Shown here: positions 1 to 6,593 of the stretch, piece by piece
Position numbering within the stretch: the stretch's first letter is position 1
Layout: every line of letters starts with the position of its first letter
Assembly: GCA_900757285.1 (NCBI GenBank)
Contig: CAAENI010000219.1
Coordinates: forward strand, 1 to 12,312
Reading direction: 5' to 3'
Origin: an uncultured Collinsella sp.
GTDB taxonomy: Bacteria; Actinomycetota; Coriobacteriia; Coriobacteriales; Coriobacteriaceae
DNA: 12,312 nucleotides
Made by a program: the position numbers and the translations under genes
The notes under the pieces: generated by a model
Seen by the model: the letters and a program-made list of their open reading frames with translations, nothing else
What the model was told of the DNA's origin: nothing
Databases searched by the model: none

Positions 1-122
1 AAGTAGGGGAGTGGTGCCGGGGCGTCGGGCTGCATCGCAAGGTCATGAGACGAACTTAAGACTGCTGGGAACGTGCTACCATTGCCGATAGCCTTAATCT
101 TGTAAGAAGCGGAGGCCAGATT

Positions 123-591
123 ATGGGTTTTGCGGATCAGTAGCTTCAGCTTCAGGTACCGTATTCTCCTGACGACACGTTTAATGCCTTGAAGGCAGCT
201 ATGGAAAAGCTGCCTAAAGTAAAAGTTGATAGTGCATCGCCCACAACAAGAACAGTTGCAGCCGAGATTGGTATGAGCCTTTGGTCTTGGGGCGAAAATA
301 TCAGTATTTCGGTTGTTCCAGTTGAAGGCGGATCTGGCGTTACTGTCAAGTCGTCATCTAAGGTCAGGGCAAACGTATTAAACGGGGGCAAAAATGCAAA
401 GAATATTGCCAAGATAGTCGATGCCCTATCGAAGGAGCTCGAGCGGTATCCGCAGGTTTCACAGACTATTGAGACGCTGGCGGATAGTGGTTGATGTAGT
501 TGCAAGGCTTGAGAGGCTTGCAGCACTGCGTGAGAGTGGAGTACTTACCGAGGAAGAGTTTGCTGCAGAAAAGGCAAAAATCCTTTCGTAA
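123..591 (+). pseudogene. Broken SHOCT-domain protein gene (in-frame TAG plus frameshift)
   Basis: A GGAGG site (111-115) sits 7 bases before an ATG at 123, which reads MGFADQ and then meets TAG at 141-143. The same frame stays open to the TGA at 492-494 and encodes a domain starting LQLQVPYSPDDTFNAL and containing SLWSWGENISISV and GKNAKNIAKIVDALSKEL. This matches the N-terminal domain pattern I know from small proteins that end in a SHOCT segment. The expected SHOCT tail is present but shifted by one base: from about 493 the +1 frame reads DVVARLERLAALRESGVLTE and then EEFAAEKAKILS, ending at TAA 589-591. Two independent lesions in one recognisable gene argue for a pseudogene. A downstream TTG at 189 could start a truncated 101-residue product, but it would lose the first strand of the domain and the SHOCT tail. 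A sequencing error at one lesion is possible; both being errors is less likely. Confidence 0.7.
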
Positions 592-702
592 TCAGACACG
601 ATGGTTGGATTTGCATTCTATTATTGAACTTGTTTATACCAGGCTGAAAACATCGTGTGTAATAAAGGTGCGTAGTAGCCTCGTCTTGATTGGCGGATGT
701 AA

Positions 703-822
703 ATAAACGGTGGAACGGCTGTAAAAGAGCCTTGCCACTGGGTAAAATCAGGATGTGCCGTGGAACCCGCTCCTCAGTCGGTCAACTTTGGAAGCGCGGG
801 CAACGCAGGTACTATCGTCTAA
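703..822 (+). other. Possible 3' remnant of a decayed coding sequence
   Basis: The stretch 592-868 has no convincing intact gene. Within it, the frame from 703 is open to a TAA at 820-822, and its C-terminal part (AVEPAPQSVNFGSAGNAGTI from 757) reads like the end of a real protein. The stop directly abuts a strong hairpin terminator. There is no good start codon or ribosome site in frame, and an in-frame TAA lies just upstream (700-702). I do not recognise a family. It could be a gene fragment or chance. An 8-base inverted repeat (ACACGATG at 596-603, CATCGTGT at 651-658) lies further upstream with no obvious role. Confidence 0.2.
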
Positions 823-846
823 AGGGCCGGGTGCGACCGGCCCTTT
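821..846. terminator. Bidirectional hairpin terminator
   Basis: A perfect 10-bp stem (AAAGGGCCGG / CCGGCCCTTT) with a 6-base loop GTGCGA. Each side ends in a short T run. It lies 22 bases after the stop of the minus-strand small peptide gene and immediately after a plus-strand TAA, so it could serve both directions. Confidence 0.65.
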
Positions 847-868
847 GCATGACTCCCTTCGCTATCCG

Positions 869-961
869 TTACTGCTTATATTCCCGCCAGATCGAGTAGA
901 GGTTCCGGACGATGCCGGTTACATACATCGAGAGGCGCAGGATTTCAAGAAACAAGTTCAT
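869..961 (-). CDS. Candidate 30-residue basic/hydrophobic peptide
   Basis: The minus strand holds an ATG (961) to TAA (869) frame encoding a 30-residue peptide that begins MNLFLEILRLSMYVTGIVRN and ends LYSIWREYKQ. It is preceded by GGTGA five bases before the ATG, which can pair with the anti-Shine-Dalgarno sequence, and followed 22 bases later by a strong terminator. The peptide is rich in Leu, Ile, Val and aromatic residues with interspersed Arg and Lys, and could form one amphipathic or membrane-bound helix. That composition resembles small membrane peptides, including type I toxins, but no family is recognised and no antitoxin RNA was identified. A chance frame in decayed DNA is the main alternative. 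Confidence 0.4.
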   Translation of the reverse strand: MNLFLEILRLSMYVTGIVRNLYSIWREYKQ

Positions 962-1104
962 AGGCTTCACCCCAATCGGAGATCGGAGCGTTGCCCGCAG
1001 GCGGATTCCGCGGCAGTCGTAATTCTACCTCACAGGCCGCGGCGGGAGACATCCTACCCGCCCCATGGCTTGGAGCAGTGTCGATCTAACGGGCAATCAA
1101 GCCT
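962..1104. other. Intergenic region with GC-rich inverted repeats
   Basis: No gene is supported here. CCGCGGC at 1008-1014 is mirrored by GCCGCGG at 1036-1042 across a 21-base spacer. GGCGGG (1041-1046) pairs with CCCGCC (1057-1062) across 10 bases. On the minus strand the spacer contains TAGAAT, a possible -10 element for the 30-residue peptide gene, but no good -35 was seen. The second hairpin follows the stop of the 73-residue gene on the minus strand but lacks a T tail, so it is only a weak terminator candidate. Confidence 0.3.
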
Positions 1105-1326
1105 CTAGTTCTCTTTGAATTGAGCAAGCATCTGCCCGAAGAAGCTTAGTTCGGATGGCTCATAAATGATCGAACCGCCGTCCGCGGTCCTGTAGACCCC
1201 GCAGGGGAGGTAACGCCCGTCGGGGAGGACATAGAGGCTGGCTTCCTCCTTCAGTCCTACTGGAAATAGCGGAATCCCGTTTTCGTCCACTTGGAACTCG
1301 TCTATATTTGCGATCTTCCTCTCCAT
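1105..1326 (-). CDS. Small hypothetical protein (73 aa)
   Basis: Encodes 73 residues starting MERKIANIDEFQVDENGIPL, with a central segment LYVLPDGRYLPCGVYRTADG and ending FFGQMLAQFKEN. AGGAGG lies four bases before the ATG on the minus strand, which supports this start. There is no signal peptide, membrane helix or known catalytic motif. The alternation of short hydrophobic stretches with turns suggests a small beta-rich fold. It starts 32 bases after the ADP-ribosylglycohydrolase stop with no terminator between, so co-transcription is likely and a functional link is possible. I do not recognise the family. Confidence 0.7.
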   Translation of the reverse strand: MERKIANIDEFQVDENGIPLFPVGLKEEASLYVLPDGRYLPCGVYRTADGGSIIYEPSELSFFGQMLAQFKEN

Positions 1327-1358
1327 GATGCCTCCTGCCTTATTTCTTGAATGGCGCC

Positions 1359-2147
1359 TTAAAACAGGCAGCTCTCAATCAGCTCTTTGCCGCGCAGAGT
1401 GTCGATCCACTCCTGTGGGATGGCTTTGAGACCGTATGCCGTGCCGGCGAGGGCGCCGGCGACGGCTGCGGTGGTGGCGGTGTCGTCGCCTAGGTTGACG
1501 GCGGCAAGCACGCAATCTTCGTAGCTGTTAGTGTTGACGAAACACCAGGTGGCTGCCTTAAGCGTGTCGCGCACGAAGCCACCCGACCTGATCTCCTGCT
1601 CAGGCACGCCTTTCAGATGGAGCGCCCACGAGGGGAGCACGTCGTTCATCACATCCCTCATCAGCTCGACAAATATGATGCATGCGTCGGTCGACGTTCT
1701 GTGGGCGTGCGTAATCGCGGAGACCTTGCTGACCTCTTCGTCTGTCGCATCGGTGAACGCCAGGGGAGCGATGCGCATGAGCGATCCGTTGCCGTTGTCG
1801 CGCTCGCCGGAGCCTCCTTTGCCGGTGCGCGGGGCGCGGGCGGTCGTACCGCCGTAATCGAAAACGCCGTCGATCGTATACTCGCCACGGGCAATCCAGC
1901 TTACGAACTTGTCGCGCATGTCCGCGGTGTCGATGTGCCCGAGCTCCCTAATCGAGTCGCAGGTAGCAAGCGTCATAGATGTGTCGTCGCTCCAGGTGCC
2001 GGCGGGTTGCCCATGCGTGCCGTAGCCGATCATGTCCGTGCATTCGAACGTACCGCGGGGCCTGAACTCGTAGGGAACGCCCAGCGCGTCACCGACGGCA
2101 AGCCCATAGATGCAGTCGCGCAGTGTTGTTTTCGGTCTGTCTGTCAT
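1359..2147 (-). CDS. ADP-ribosylglycohydrolase family protein (DraG/ARH fold), altered metal site
   Basis: A 262-residue protein of the ADP-ribosylglycohydrolase family, whose members remove ADP-ribose from proteins or small molecules using two bound Mg ions. Visible family motifs in order: GLAVGDALGVPYEF (15-28), TWSDDTSM with the first metal ligands (51-58), NGNGSLMR (118-125), the HAH segment (147-149) and NLGDDTATTAAVAGALAG (218-235). The last motif normally reads D-x-D-T (GDDADTT or GGDTDTT). Here the second Asp is Ala224, encoded GCC where GAC would be expected, so one metal ligand appears lost. The length is normal for a compact bacterial member. AGGAG six bases before the ATG supports the start. 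It lies 63 bases downstream of the DUF1016 nuclease gene on the same strand and 32 bases upstream of the 73-residue gene. The fold assignment is secure; activity and substrate are not. Confidence 0.92.
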   Translation of the reverse strand: MTDRPKTTLRDCIYGLAVGDALGVPYEFRPRGTFECTDMIGYGTHGQPAGTWSDDTSMTLATCDSIRELGHIDTADMRDKFVSWIARGEYTIDGVFDYGGTTARAPRTGKGGSGERDNGNGSLMRIAPLAFTDATDEEVSKVSAITHAHRTSTDACIIFVELMRDVMNDVLPSWALHLKGVPEQEIRSGGFVRDTLKAATWCFVNTNSYEDCVLAAVNLGDDTATTAAVAGALAGTAYGLKAIPQEWIDTLRGKELIESCLF

Positions 2148-2210
2148 GGAAAGCTCCTCTTATCCCGGGTGATGTGGAGCGCCGTCGGGGGTATCGGTCG
2201 CAACGTGCCG

Positions 2211-3260
2211 CTACCCTTGCGCTTCGCCATTAGTCGCTTCGTTGATGGCGCGGTACTCGGCACTCAGCTCGCGCGCCAGCTCTTCCTTGCTTGGAAGATA
2301 CGGCAGGTATTTGGCGGCAAACACTTGGTCGTTGTCTTCGGGCAGCGTGTACTCGACGATCGAATCGCTTTTGTCCGCGCAGAGCACGATGCCTATGGGC
2401 GGATTGTCGCCTTCGTTCATGAGCTCGCGCGTGTAGTAGTTCACATACATTTGCATCTGGCCCAGGTCCTGGTGCGTAAGATCGTCCGTCTTAAGGTCGA
2501 TGAGCACGAAGCAGCGCATCAGATAGTTGTAAAACACAAGGTCAATATAGAAATGGCGCCCATCAAAGGTGATGCGCCTTTGGCGCGCCTCGAAAGCGAA
2601 ACCACGGCCAAGCTCCAGCAGGAACTTCTGAAGATGCGTGATGAGCGCCTGCTCTAGATCGCTCTCGCGAAACGCAGTATCGTCCGAGAAACCTAAAAAC
2701 TCCAGTACATATGGGTCGCGGATGATATCCTCGGGGCGACGAGCCGGGGCGCTCTTTTGGATTTCCTGGGTGACGGCCTCCTTGTCCTTGCTGGCAAGCA
2801 GGCGCTCGCGGAACATGGTGTTGATCTGGCGCTCGAGCTGACGCGTGCTCCAGCGAGAATCGGCACATTCGTTCATGTACCATGTTCGAGCATCAGGGTC
2901 GGTTATACGCGATAACCTGCGGTAATGTGTCCAATTCAATTCGGAACGCAGCGCGTTCCGAATTGGGAACGCAAGATAAAACTGACGCATGTATCTTAAG
3001 CTTCTGGCGTTGAAGCCTCTGCCAAAATCCTTAGTCAATCTAACGGCAAGTTCGTCGATCAGTGCATCGCCATACTTGGCGCGCTCCTCTCCGCCCTGTT
3101 CATCAACAATACTCTTGCCGATCTCCCAATATGCCTCAACCATCGCAAAGTTAACGGCGGTATAGGCCTTGTCGCGAGCGGCGTTGAGAATCGAGGAAAC
3201 CTGCTTGTAAAAAACTTCTGGCACGATTGCCGATTCCCCGCGGTTTGCCAGTTCACTCAT
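2211..3260 (-). CDS. DUF1016 / YhcG-type PD-(D/E)XK nuclease-domain protein
   Basis: From the ATG at 3260 the protein has 349 residues. The N-terminal half matches the DUF1016 helical domain (AARDKAYTAVNFAMVEAYWEIG at 27-48, RSLRYMRQFYLAFP at 86-99, NWTHYRRL at 109-116). The C-terminal half carries the PD-(D/E)XK nuclease core (FYIDLVFYNYL at 237-247, FVLIDLKTDDLTHQDLGQMQ at 251-270), with Asp240, Asp255 and Lys257 as the likely active-site residues. Members are found in accessory regions and near restriction or defence genes, but the biological role is not settled. The start is uncertain. The frame stays open to 3389 with alternative starts at 3359 (AAGG upstream) and 3293, and no candidate has a strong Shine-Dalgarno site. 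I chose 3260 because family proteins begin 15-25 residues before the AAR-x-x-AY motif. It diverges from the PH-like gene at 3428 and may be co-transcribed with the ADP-ribosylglycohydrolase gene. Confidence 0.9.
   Translation of the reverse strand: MSELANRGESAIVPEVFYKQVSSILNAARDKAYTAVNFAMVEAYWEIGKSIVDEQGGEERAKYGDALIDELAVRLTKDFGRGFNARSLRYMRQFYLAFPIRNALRSELNWTHYRRLSRITDPDARTWYMNECADSRWSTRQLERQINTMFRERLLASKDKEAVTQEIQKSAPARRPEDIIRDPYVLEFLGFSDDTAFRESDLEQALITHLQKFLLELGRGFAFEARQRRITFDGRHFYIDLVFYNYLMRCFVLIDLKTDDLTHQDLGQMQMYVNYYTRELMNEGDNPPIGIVLCADKSDSIVEYTLPEDNDQVFAAKYLPYLPSKEELARELSAEYRAINEATNGEAQG
2937..2965. repeat. Perfect 13-bp palindrome inside the DUF1016 gene
   Basis: CAATTCGGAACGC (2937-2949) is followed by AGC and then its exact reverse complement GCGTTCCGAATTG (2953-2965). 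A second, offset pairing exists between CCAATTC (2931-2937) and GAATTGG (2960-2966), and GGAACGC recurs as GGGAACGC just after. It encodes residues 99-108 (PIRNALRSEL), in the link between the helical and nuclease halves. It would form a tight hairpin in the mRNA. Confidence 0.8.
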
Positions 3261-3427
3261 CAATATCGCCCGACTTTCCTCTTGAGGACGCATCTTTATT
3301 GCATTTAGTTTAAAGACTCGTACGGACACGAATCGCTGCGCTGTCTGGCAACTTCGCATGGGGGCCTTGCGGTGACTAAAAATTGGCAATAGAGACAGTT
3401 TTCACGAACCCTATGGGAGTGACATGC

Positions 3428-3697
3428 ATGGACAACAACACCTTGCTGTTTCAGGACAAGGGCTCGGGTAGATTTAAAGACGTCAAGATCTACCCCAACC
3501 GTATCGAGGTGCTCAGGAAGGGCACTTTCGGCGGCAAGCACACCGAGATTGTCTATCTTAAGGACATCACGGGCGTCAATAGAATCAAAGGCCGTGATGT
3601 TTTTCTGCGTAACAGGCTGTTGACCGCTTGCGTCTTTAGCCTGAGTGGCCGTGCGAAGGCCCAGGAATTTGTGAACGCGCTGAGCATGGTGATGTAG
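3428..3697 (+). CDS. Small bacterial PH-like domain protein (89 aa)
   Basis: Starts at the ATG at 3428, eight bases after GGGAG; the frame is open further upstream but without a better site. The 89 residues read MDNNTLLFQDKGSGRFKDVK followed by IYPNRIEVLRKG, EIVYLKDITGVNRIKG and a final helix RAKAQEFVNALSMVM. This beta-sheet pattern closing with one C-terminal helix is that of the short bacterial pleckstrin-homology-like domains often found alone or fused to SHOCT tails. No signal peptide or membrane segment is seen. A ligand or partner cannot be predicted. It is divergent from the DUF1016 gene and convergent with the phospholipase gene. A broken SHOCT gene lies 2.8 kb upstream. Confidence 0.75.
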   Translation: MDNNTLLFQDKGSGRFKDVKIYPNRIEVLRKGTFGGKHTEIVYLKDITGVNRIKGRDVFLRNRLLTACVFSLSGRAKAQEFVNALSMVM

Positions 3698-3725
3698 CCG
3701 ATAACGGCGTTCGGTCCAAGGTAAA

Positions 3726-3760
3726 AATCGGGGCGCAGAACGGTATTCTGCGCCCCGATT
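3726..3760 (-). terminator. Strong intrinsic terminator between convergent genes
   Basis: A perfect 15-bp stem (3726-3740 with 3746-3760) and 5-base loop. On the minus strand it is followed by TTTT (after GATT), a good U tract, so it ends the phospholipase transcript 30 bases after the stop. On the plus strand the tail is poor, but the stem could also stop transcription of the PH-like gene. Confidence 0.85.
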
Positions 3761-3789
3761 GAGTTGATGCGCCCAAAAAACTGGCTTGC

Positions 3790-6288
3790 CTATTCGTTAA
3801 CGTCCTCGGTATTGTCGCGGTCACTGGCAAGCATTGCTGCGCCGGCGACCGTCGTCGCTACGGCGGCGGCAGCGAGCCCGGCGGCAACGCCAGAACCGTC
3901 GCCCGTGTTGGCGAGCTTTCCGCCCGAGCTCTTGCCCTGGTCTCTCTTGTTGCCCTTGCCGTTCTTGTCGGCGCTGCCTGCGTTGGAACCCGTGCCGCTG
4001 CCGTTGCCGCCCGCACTGCCCGAGGCCGCTACGGTAAAGCTTGCGGCTCCGTCGCTGGCGAGCGTGTAGTTCTGCGCCGCGTCGCCCAAGAGACCGTTCA
4101 CGCGCACCCAGTACGTTCCTGCGGCAAATGTTTCGCCCTCGGCCATTGCCGTGCCCGGAGCGCCGTCCGCGTCGTGCACAAACTCGAGCTGGGCCGTGCA
4201 GGCATCGGTTTCGAGCTTGCCCTCGAGTGATGCCGCAATCTTGGCGCGCACGTCTTCGCCGGCCTTAAGGCCTTCGAGTCCCTCAAAATGGGGCGTCAGC
4301 GCGCGTGGATCGATATCGATGGGCACAGAGCCCTGCAGCCCCGTAACGGTCTCGTTGCCCAGGGCGTCGACATCCACGTATTCAATGGCAAACGCATGGC
4401 CCGAAGCTGTCGCGTTGAGCGCGTTGCTGCTGTCAGCAAGGCGGAAATGACCCTCGCCAACGGTCTTGCCATCCTGGAATGAGGCATCGCTCAGCGAGTC
4501 GCCGTACGTCATGCGCATGCGGGTCGGGAGATAGTACGGGAGATAGTACGAAGCCGTCTGCTTGTGCTCCGTATCGTAATTGCGCTGGTAGATGCTCCGG
4601 GCCAGCGCCGCATCAACAAAGTCGGATGCGATGATGCCAATGTGCTTGAGGTAATCTGACTTTGTATCCTCGGTGCCGCTGGGGTTGATGTACGGGCTCT
4701 TATACAGATGCTCGTTGACTACTCGTGCCGAGGTAAAAGGATTGCCTCCGTGCGACAAGCCCGTGCAGCTGGTGTAGTTGATAGACCAGCAGCGCTCTAG
4801 GACTTGCTCCTTGGCCCCGTTATCGTCCTCGACATCTACCTCGTTGCGCGTGCGCCCGGTCGTTTCCTTCAGCGCATTATCGACCCAGCTGAGCTTGTCG
4901 GTTCCCGTGAGTTTGTACTTGTCCTGGGCGTATACCTTGGTGCAATAGGGCTCTTTGTCGCCTGTTTCCCCCGCGGCTTCAAAGCCCCGCGCGTCTTGGA
5001 CGAGACACATAGTGGCGCTGTCGGAGTGAGCCTTGATCTTGTCATCCCATTCGGTAAGGTCGAGGCCCCACGTGTGGCCGCTTACACTGTTGCCGGCGAG
5101 CCTAAATCGACGCAGCAGAACGATCTTTCCGCGCACCTCGTGTAGCGTGGGGATTCGGCTCGACGTATAGAACAGTTTGGGGTTGTCGTCCAAAACCTTG
5201 GCGAAAGCCGTCGTAACACTTTCGTCGGTAGCCTCGTCGTTGCCTCGTGATACAAGCATGATGAGCGCTTCTGTCGGGTTTTCGTTCAAAAACGTTTTGA
5301 AGTAGCCTATGACATCGGAAAGATGCATAAAGTACGCGTCTTTTTTGAGCAGGTAGTAATCCCCGTGGTCGATACCGGGGTCGTCGCCCTTTCCGAGCCG
5401 GATATCAAAATAGCGAATGCCTTCGAGCAACTGCGTGGGAATGTAATCCTGCTGGCATTTTACTTGCGAGGATTGGGGCTCAGTGTCGTTGTCCACGCTG
5501 CAGGTGCCCGAATCGTGCGTACCCGGGATGCTCAGCTCGTCGAGGAACTTGTTGTCGTCGACGTATTTCATCCAACATGGCCCATCGACGTAGCTGCTGT
5601 ACGTGATCCAGTCGAGGCTGCTAACCGTGACATCGTTCTTTTTCATGTCGTAACCGATGAGTTCGAGCTCCCACGGAATGCTCTTACTCTTATGGCAGAT
5701 CTTATTGTTGTCCTGGTCTTCGCCGTTCGATTCTATTGCCAGGTACTTAATGTCTTTTTTCTCGGTTTCTTTCTCGACCGTGCGGTCTCGGATGATATAG
5801 GTTCCGTTTGATTGACGCTCGAACGCAAAAGCGCGGCTGGGCTTGTTGTCATACTCGCCGCCCCATACGTGGATGACCTTTCCATCTTTGTCAGAGTCGT
5901 CGTCGACCGACCAAATGCTGTAGCCCGTCTTTTTATGCTCTTCGAAATTGAGCAAGGTGCGGATAGCATACCAGTTTGTATCGTCATTCTTGGTCGTTAC
6001 GTTCTCAAGGATGAGCTTGCTGGACGTGCCGTCGTTAAACAGGTGGCAGACGTTGCCGCGAACGTTGCCGTCTTGGTTGACGCTCGCGGTGCGAAAATAG
6101 CCCGCGGGGCGAAGGCGAATGACGAAATTACCGAGGTGCTCCGCCGGTTTGGGCGTGTCGTCTGCAAATGCCGCTCGCAGGGGAATGCCCGGTGCCGCGG
6201 TTTCTGGCAGGCTTGCAAGCGGCGACAGCGCCGCAAGACCTAAGCCCAGCGTAAACGCTCGGCGACTGATGGCATGATGTTCGGCCAT
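3790..6288 (-). CDS. Tat-exported, sortase-tailed phosphatidylinositol-specific phospholipase C-like protein
   Basis: 832 residues. The N-terminus has a twin-arginine signal (SRRAFTLGLG at 8-17, then a hydrophobic stretch and a likely AFA cut near 41). Residues about 52-212 are beta-rich with a trefoil-like pattern (VIHVWGGEYDNKPSRAFAFE at 138-157, YIIRD, KYLAIES), suggesting a ricin-type binding domain. A PI-PLC X-type catalytic domain follows: ELSIPGTHDSGT (251-262) with the presumed catalytic His258, GIRYFDIRLGKG (290-301), a second His308 in IDHGDYYL, and IGIIASDFVD (550-559) at the barrel end. Such enzymes cleave phosphatidylinositol or glycosyl-PI. Residues 665-755 look like an Ig-like beta domain, then a Gly/Ser/Lys linker. 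LANTG (792-796) with a hydrophobic helix follows, so it is probably wall-anchored by a sortase, although the final tail is acidic rather than basic. GGAGG four bases before the ATG supports the start. It stands alone with its own terminator. Confidence 0.9.
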   Translation of the reverse strand: MAEHHAISRRAFTLGLGLAALSPLASLPETAAPGIPLRAAFADDTPKPAEHLGNFVIRLRPAGYFRTASVNQDGNVRGNVCHLFNDGTSSKLILENVTTKNDDTNWYAIRTLLNFEEHKKTGYSIWSVDDDSDKDGKVIHVWGGEYDNKPSRAFAFERQSNGTYIIRDRTVEKETEKKDIKYLAIESNGEDQDNNKICHKSKSIPWELELIGYDMKKNDVTVSSLDWITYSSYVDGPCWMKYVDDNKFLDELSIPGTHDSGTCSVDNDTEPQSSQVKCQQDYIPTQLLEGIRYFDIRLGKGDDPGIDHGDYYLLKKDAYFMHLSDVIGYFKTFLNENPTEALIMLVSRGNDEATDESVTTAFAKVLDDNPKLFYTSSRIPTLHEVRGKIVLLRRFRLAGNSVSGHTWGLDLTEWDDKIKAHSDSATMCLVQDARGFEAAGETGDKEPYCTKVYAQDKYKLTGTDKLSWVDNALKETTGRTRNEVDVEDDNGAKEQVLERCWSINYTSCTGLSHGGNPFTSARVVNEHLYKSPYINPSGTEDTKSDYLKHIGIIASDFVDAALARSIYQRNYDTEHKQTASYYLPYYLPTRMRMTYGDSLSDASFQDGKTVGEGHFRLADSSNALNATASGHAFAIEYVDVDALGNETVTGLQGSVPIDIDPRALTPHFEGLEGLKAGEDVRAKIAASLEGKLETDACTAQLEFVHDADGAPGTAMAEGETFAAGTYWVRVNGLLGDAAQNYTLASDGAASFTVAASGSAGGNGSGTGSNAGSADKNGKGNKRDQGKSSGGKLANTGDGSGVAAGLAAAAVATTVAGAAMLASDRDNTEDVNE

Positions 6289-6331
6289 GACTCCTCCATT
6301 CGCGGGGTGCGGTTATGCGATAGTTTTGGTC

Positions 6332-6360
6332 ACTATACTGCCCAGATGTTTAAAGATGCT
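6332..6360 (-). promoter_or_regulatory. Candidate promoter of the phospholipase gene
   Basis: On the minus strand TATAGT (6332-6337) matches a sigma-70-type -10 box and lies about 44 bases before the ATG. The -35 position (about 6355-6360, AGCATC) matches poorly, so the call rests on the -10 box and position only. Confidence 0.3.
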
Positions 6361-6494
6361 GGTTTAATTGTCTGCGCGGCGCAATAAATCGGTGGGCGGA
6401 CGTGTTGGGGTGTTTATCGTTTTCGTACTGTTGCCACATTTGGGGCGGTTCCGGCGTCCGGCATCCTCGCGTTCGTCGGCTACCGGCATAAGAA

Positions 6495-6522
6495 AGGGAG
6501 GGTCGGTTTACCGGCCCTCCCT
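6495..6522 (-). terminator. Intrinsic terminator after first lipoprotein gene
   Basis: A 12-bp stem with one G-U type pair (6495-6506 with 6511-6522) and a TTTA loop. On the minus strand it is followed by TTCTTAT. It lies 72 bases after the stop of the lipoprotein gene at 6594. Confidence 0.75.
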
Positions 6523-6593
6523 GGGTACGAAGCGCTGGGGTACCGTCGCTTGTTTGCACTGCGACCGTGTTTCCCGTTGCGCTCGCCAGTCGC

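Larger units (their letters stand above)
6289..6593. other. Intergenic region between two minus-strand genes
   Basis: This 305-base gap contains the terminator of the upstream lipoprotein gene (6495-6522), a weak promoter candidate for the phospholipase gene (6332-6360) and about 130 bases in which I see no supported gene or repeat. A 29-codon minus-strand frame ending at 6350 has no ribosome site. Confidence 0.5.

Noticed and set aside
596..658. ACACGATG / CATCGTGT inverted repeat, considered as a tRNA or small RNA
   Set aside because: The arms are only 8 bases with 47 bases between; no cloverleaf or T-loop pattern is present and no terminator tail follows.
1617..2657. A 346-codon plus-strand open frame spanning the ADP-ribosylglycohydrolase and DUF1016 genes
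   Set aside because: It is antisense to two genes with unmistakable motifs, crosses their boundary, and shows no domain or ribosome site.
2211..3389. Longer DUF1016 protein starting at the TTG at 3389
   Set aside because: The extra 43 residues do not match the family, and the TTG has no ribosome site. The extension would also run into the divergent promoter area, so the ATG at 3260 was preferred.
6350..6439. 29-codon minus-strand frame starting MWQQYENDKHPN in the phospholipase upstream region
   Set aside because: It has no ribosome site, overlaps the likely promoter area and has no recognisable features.
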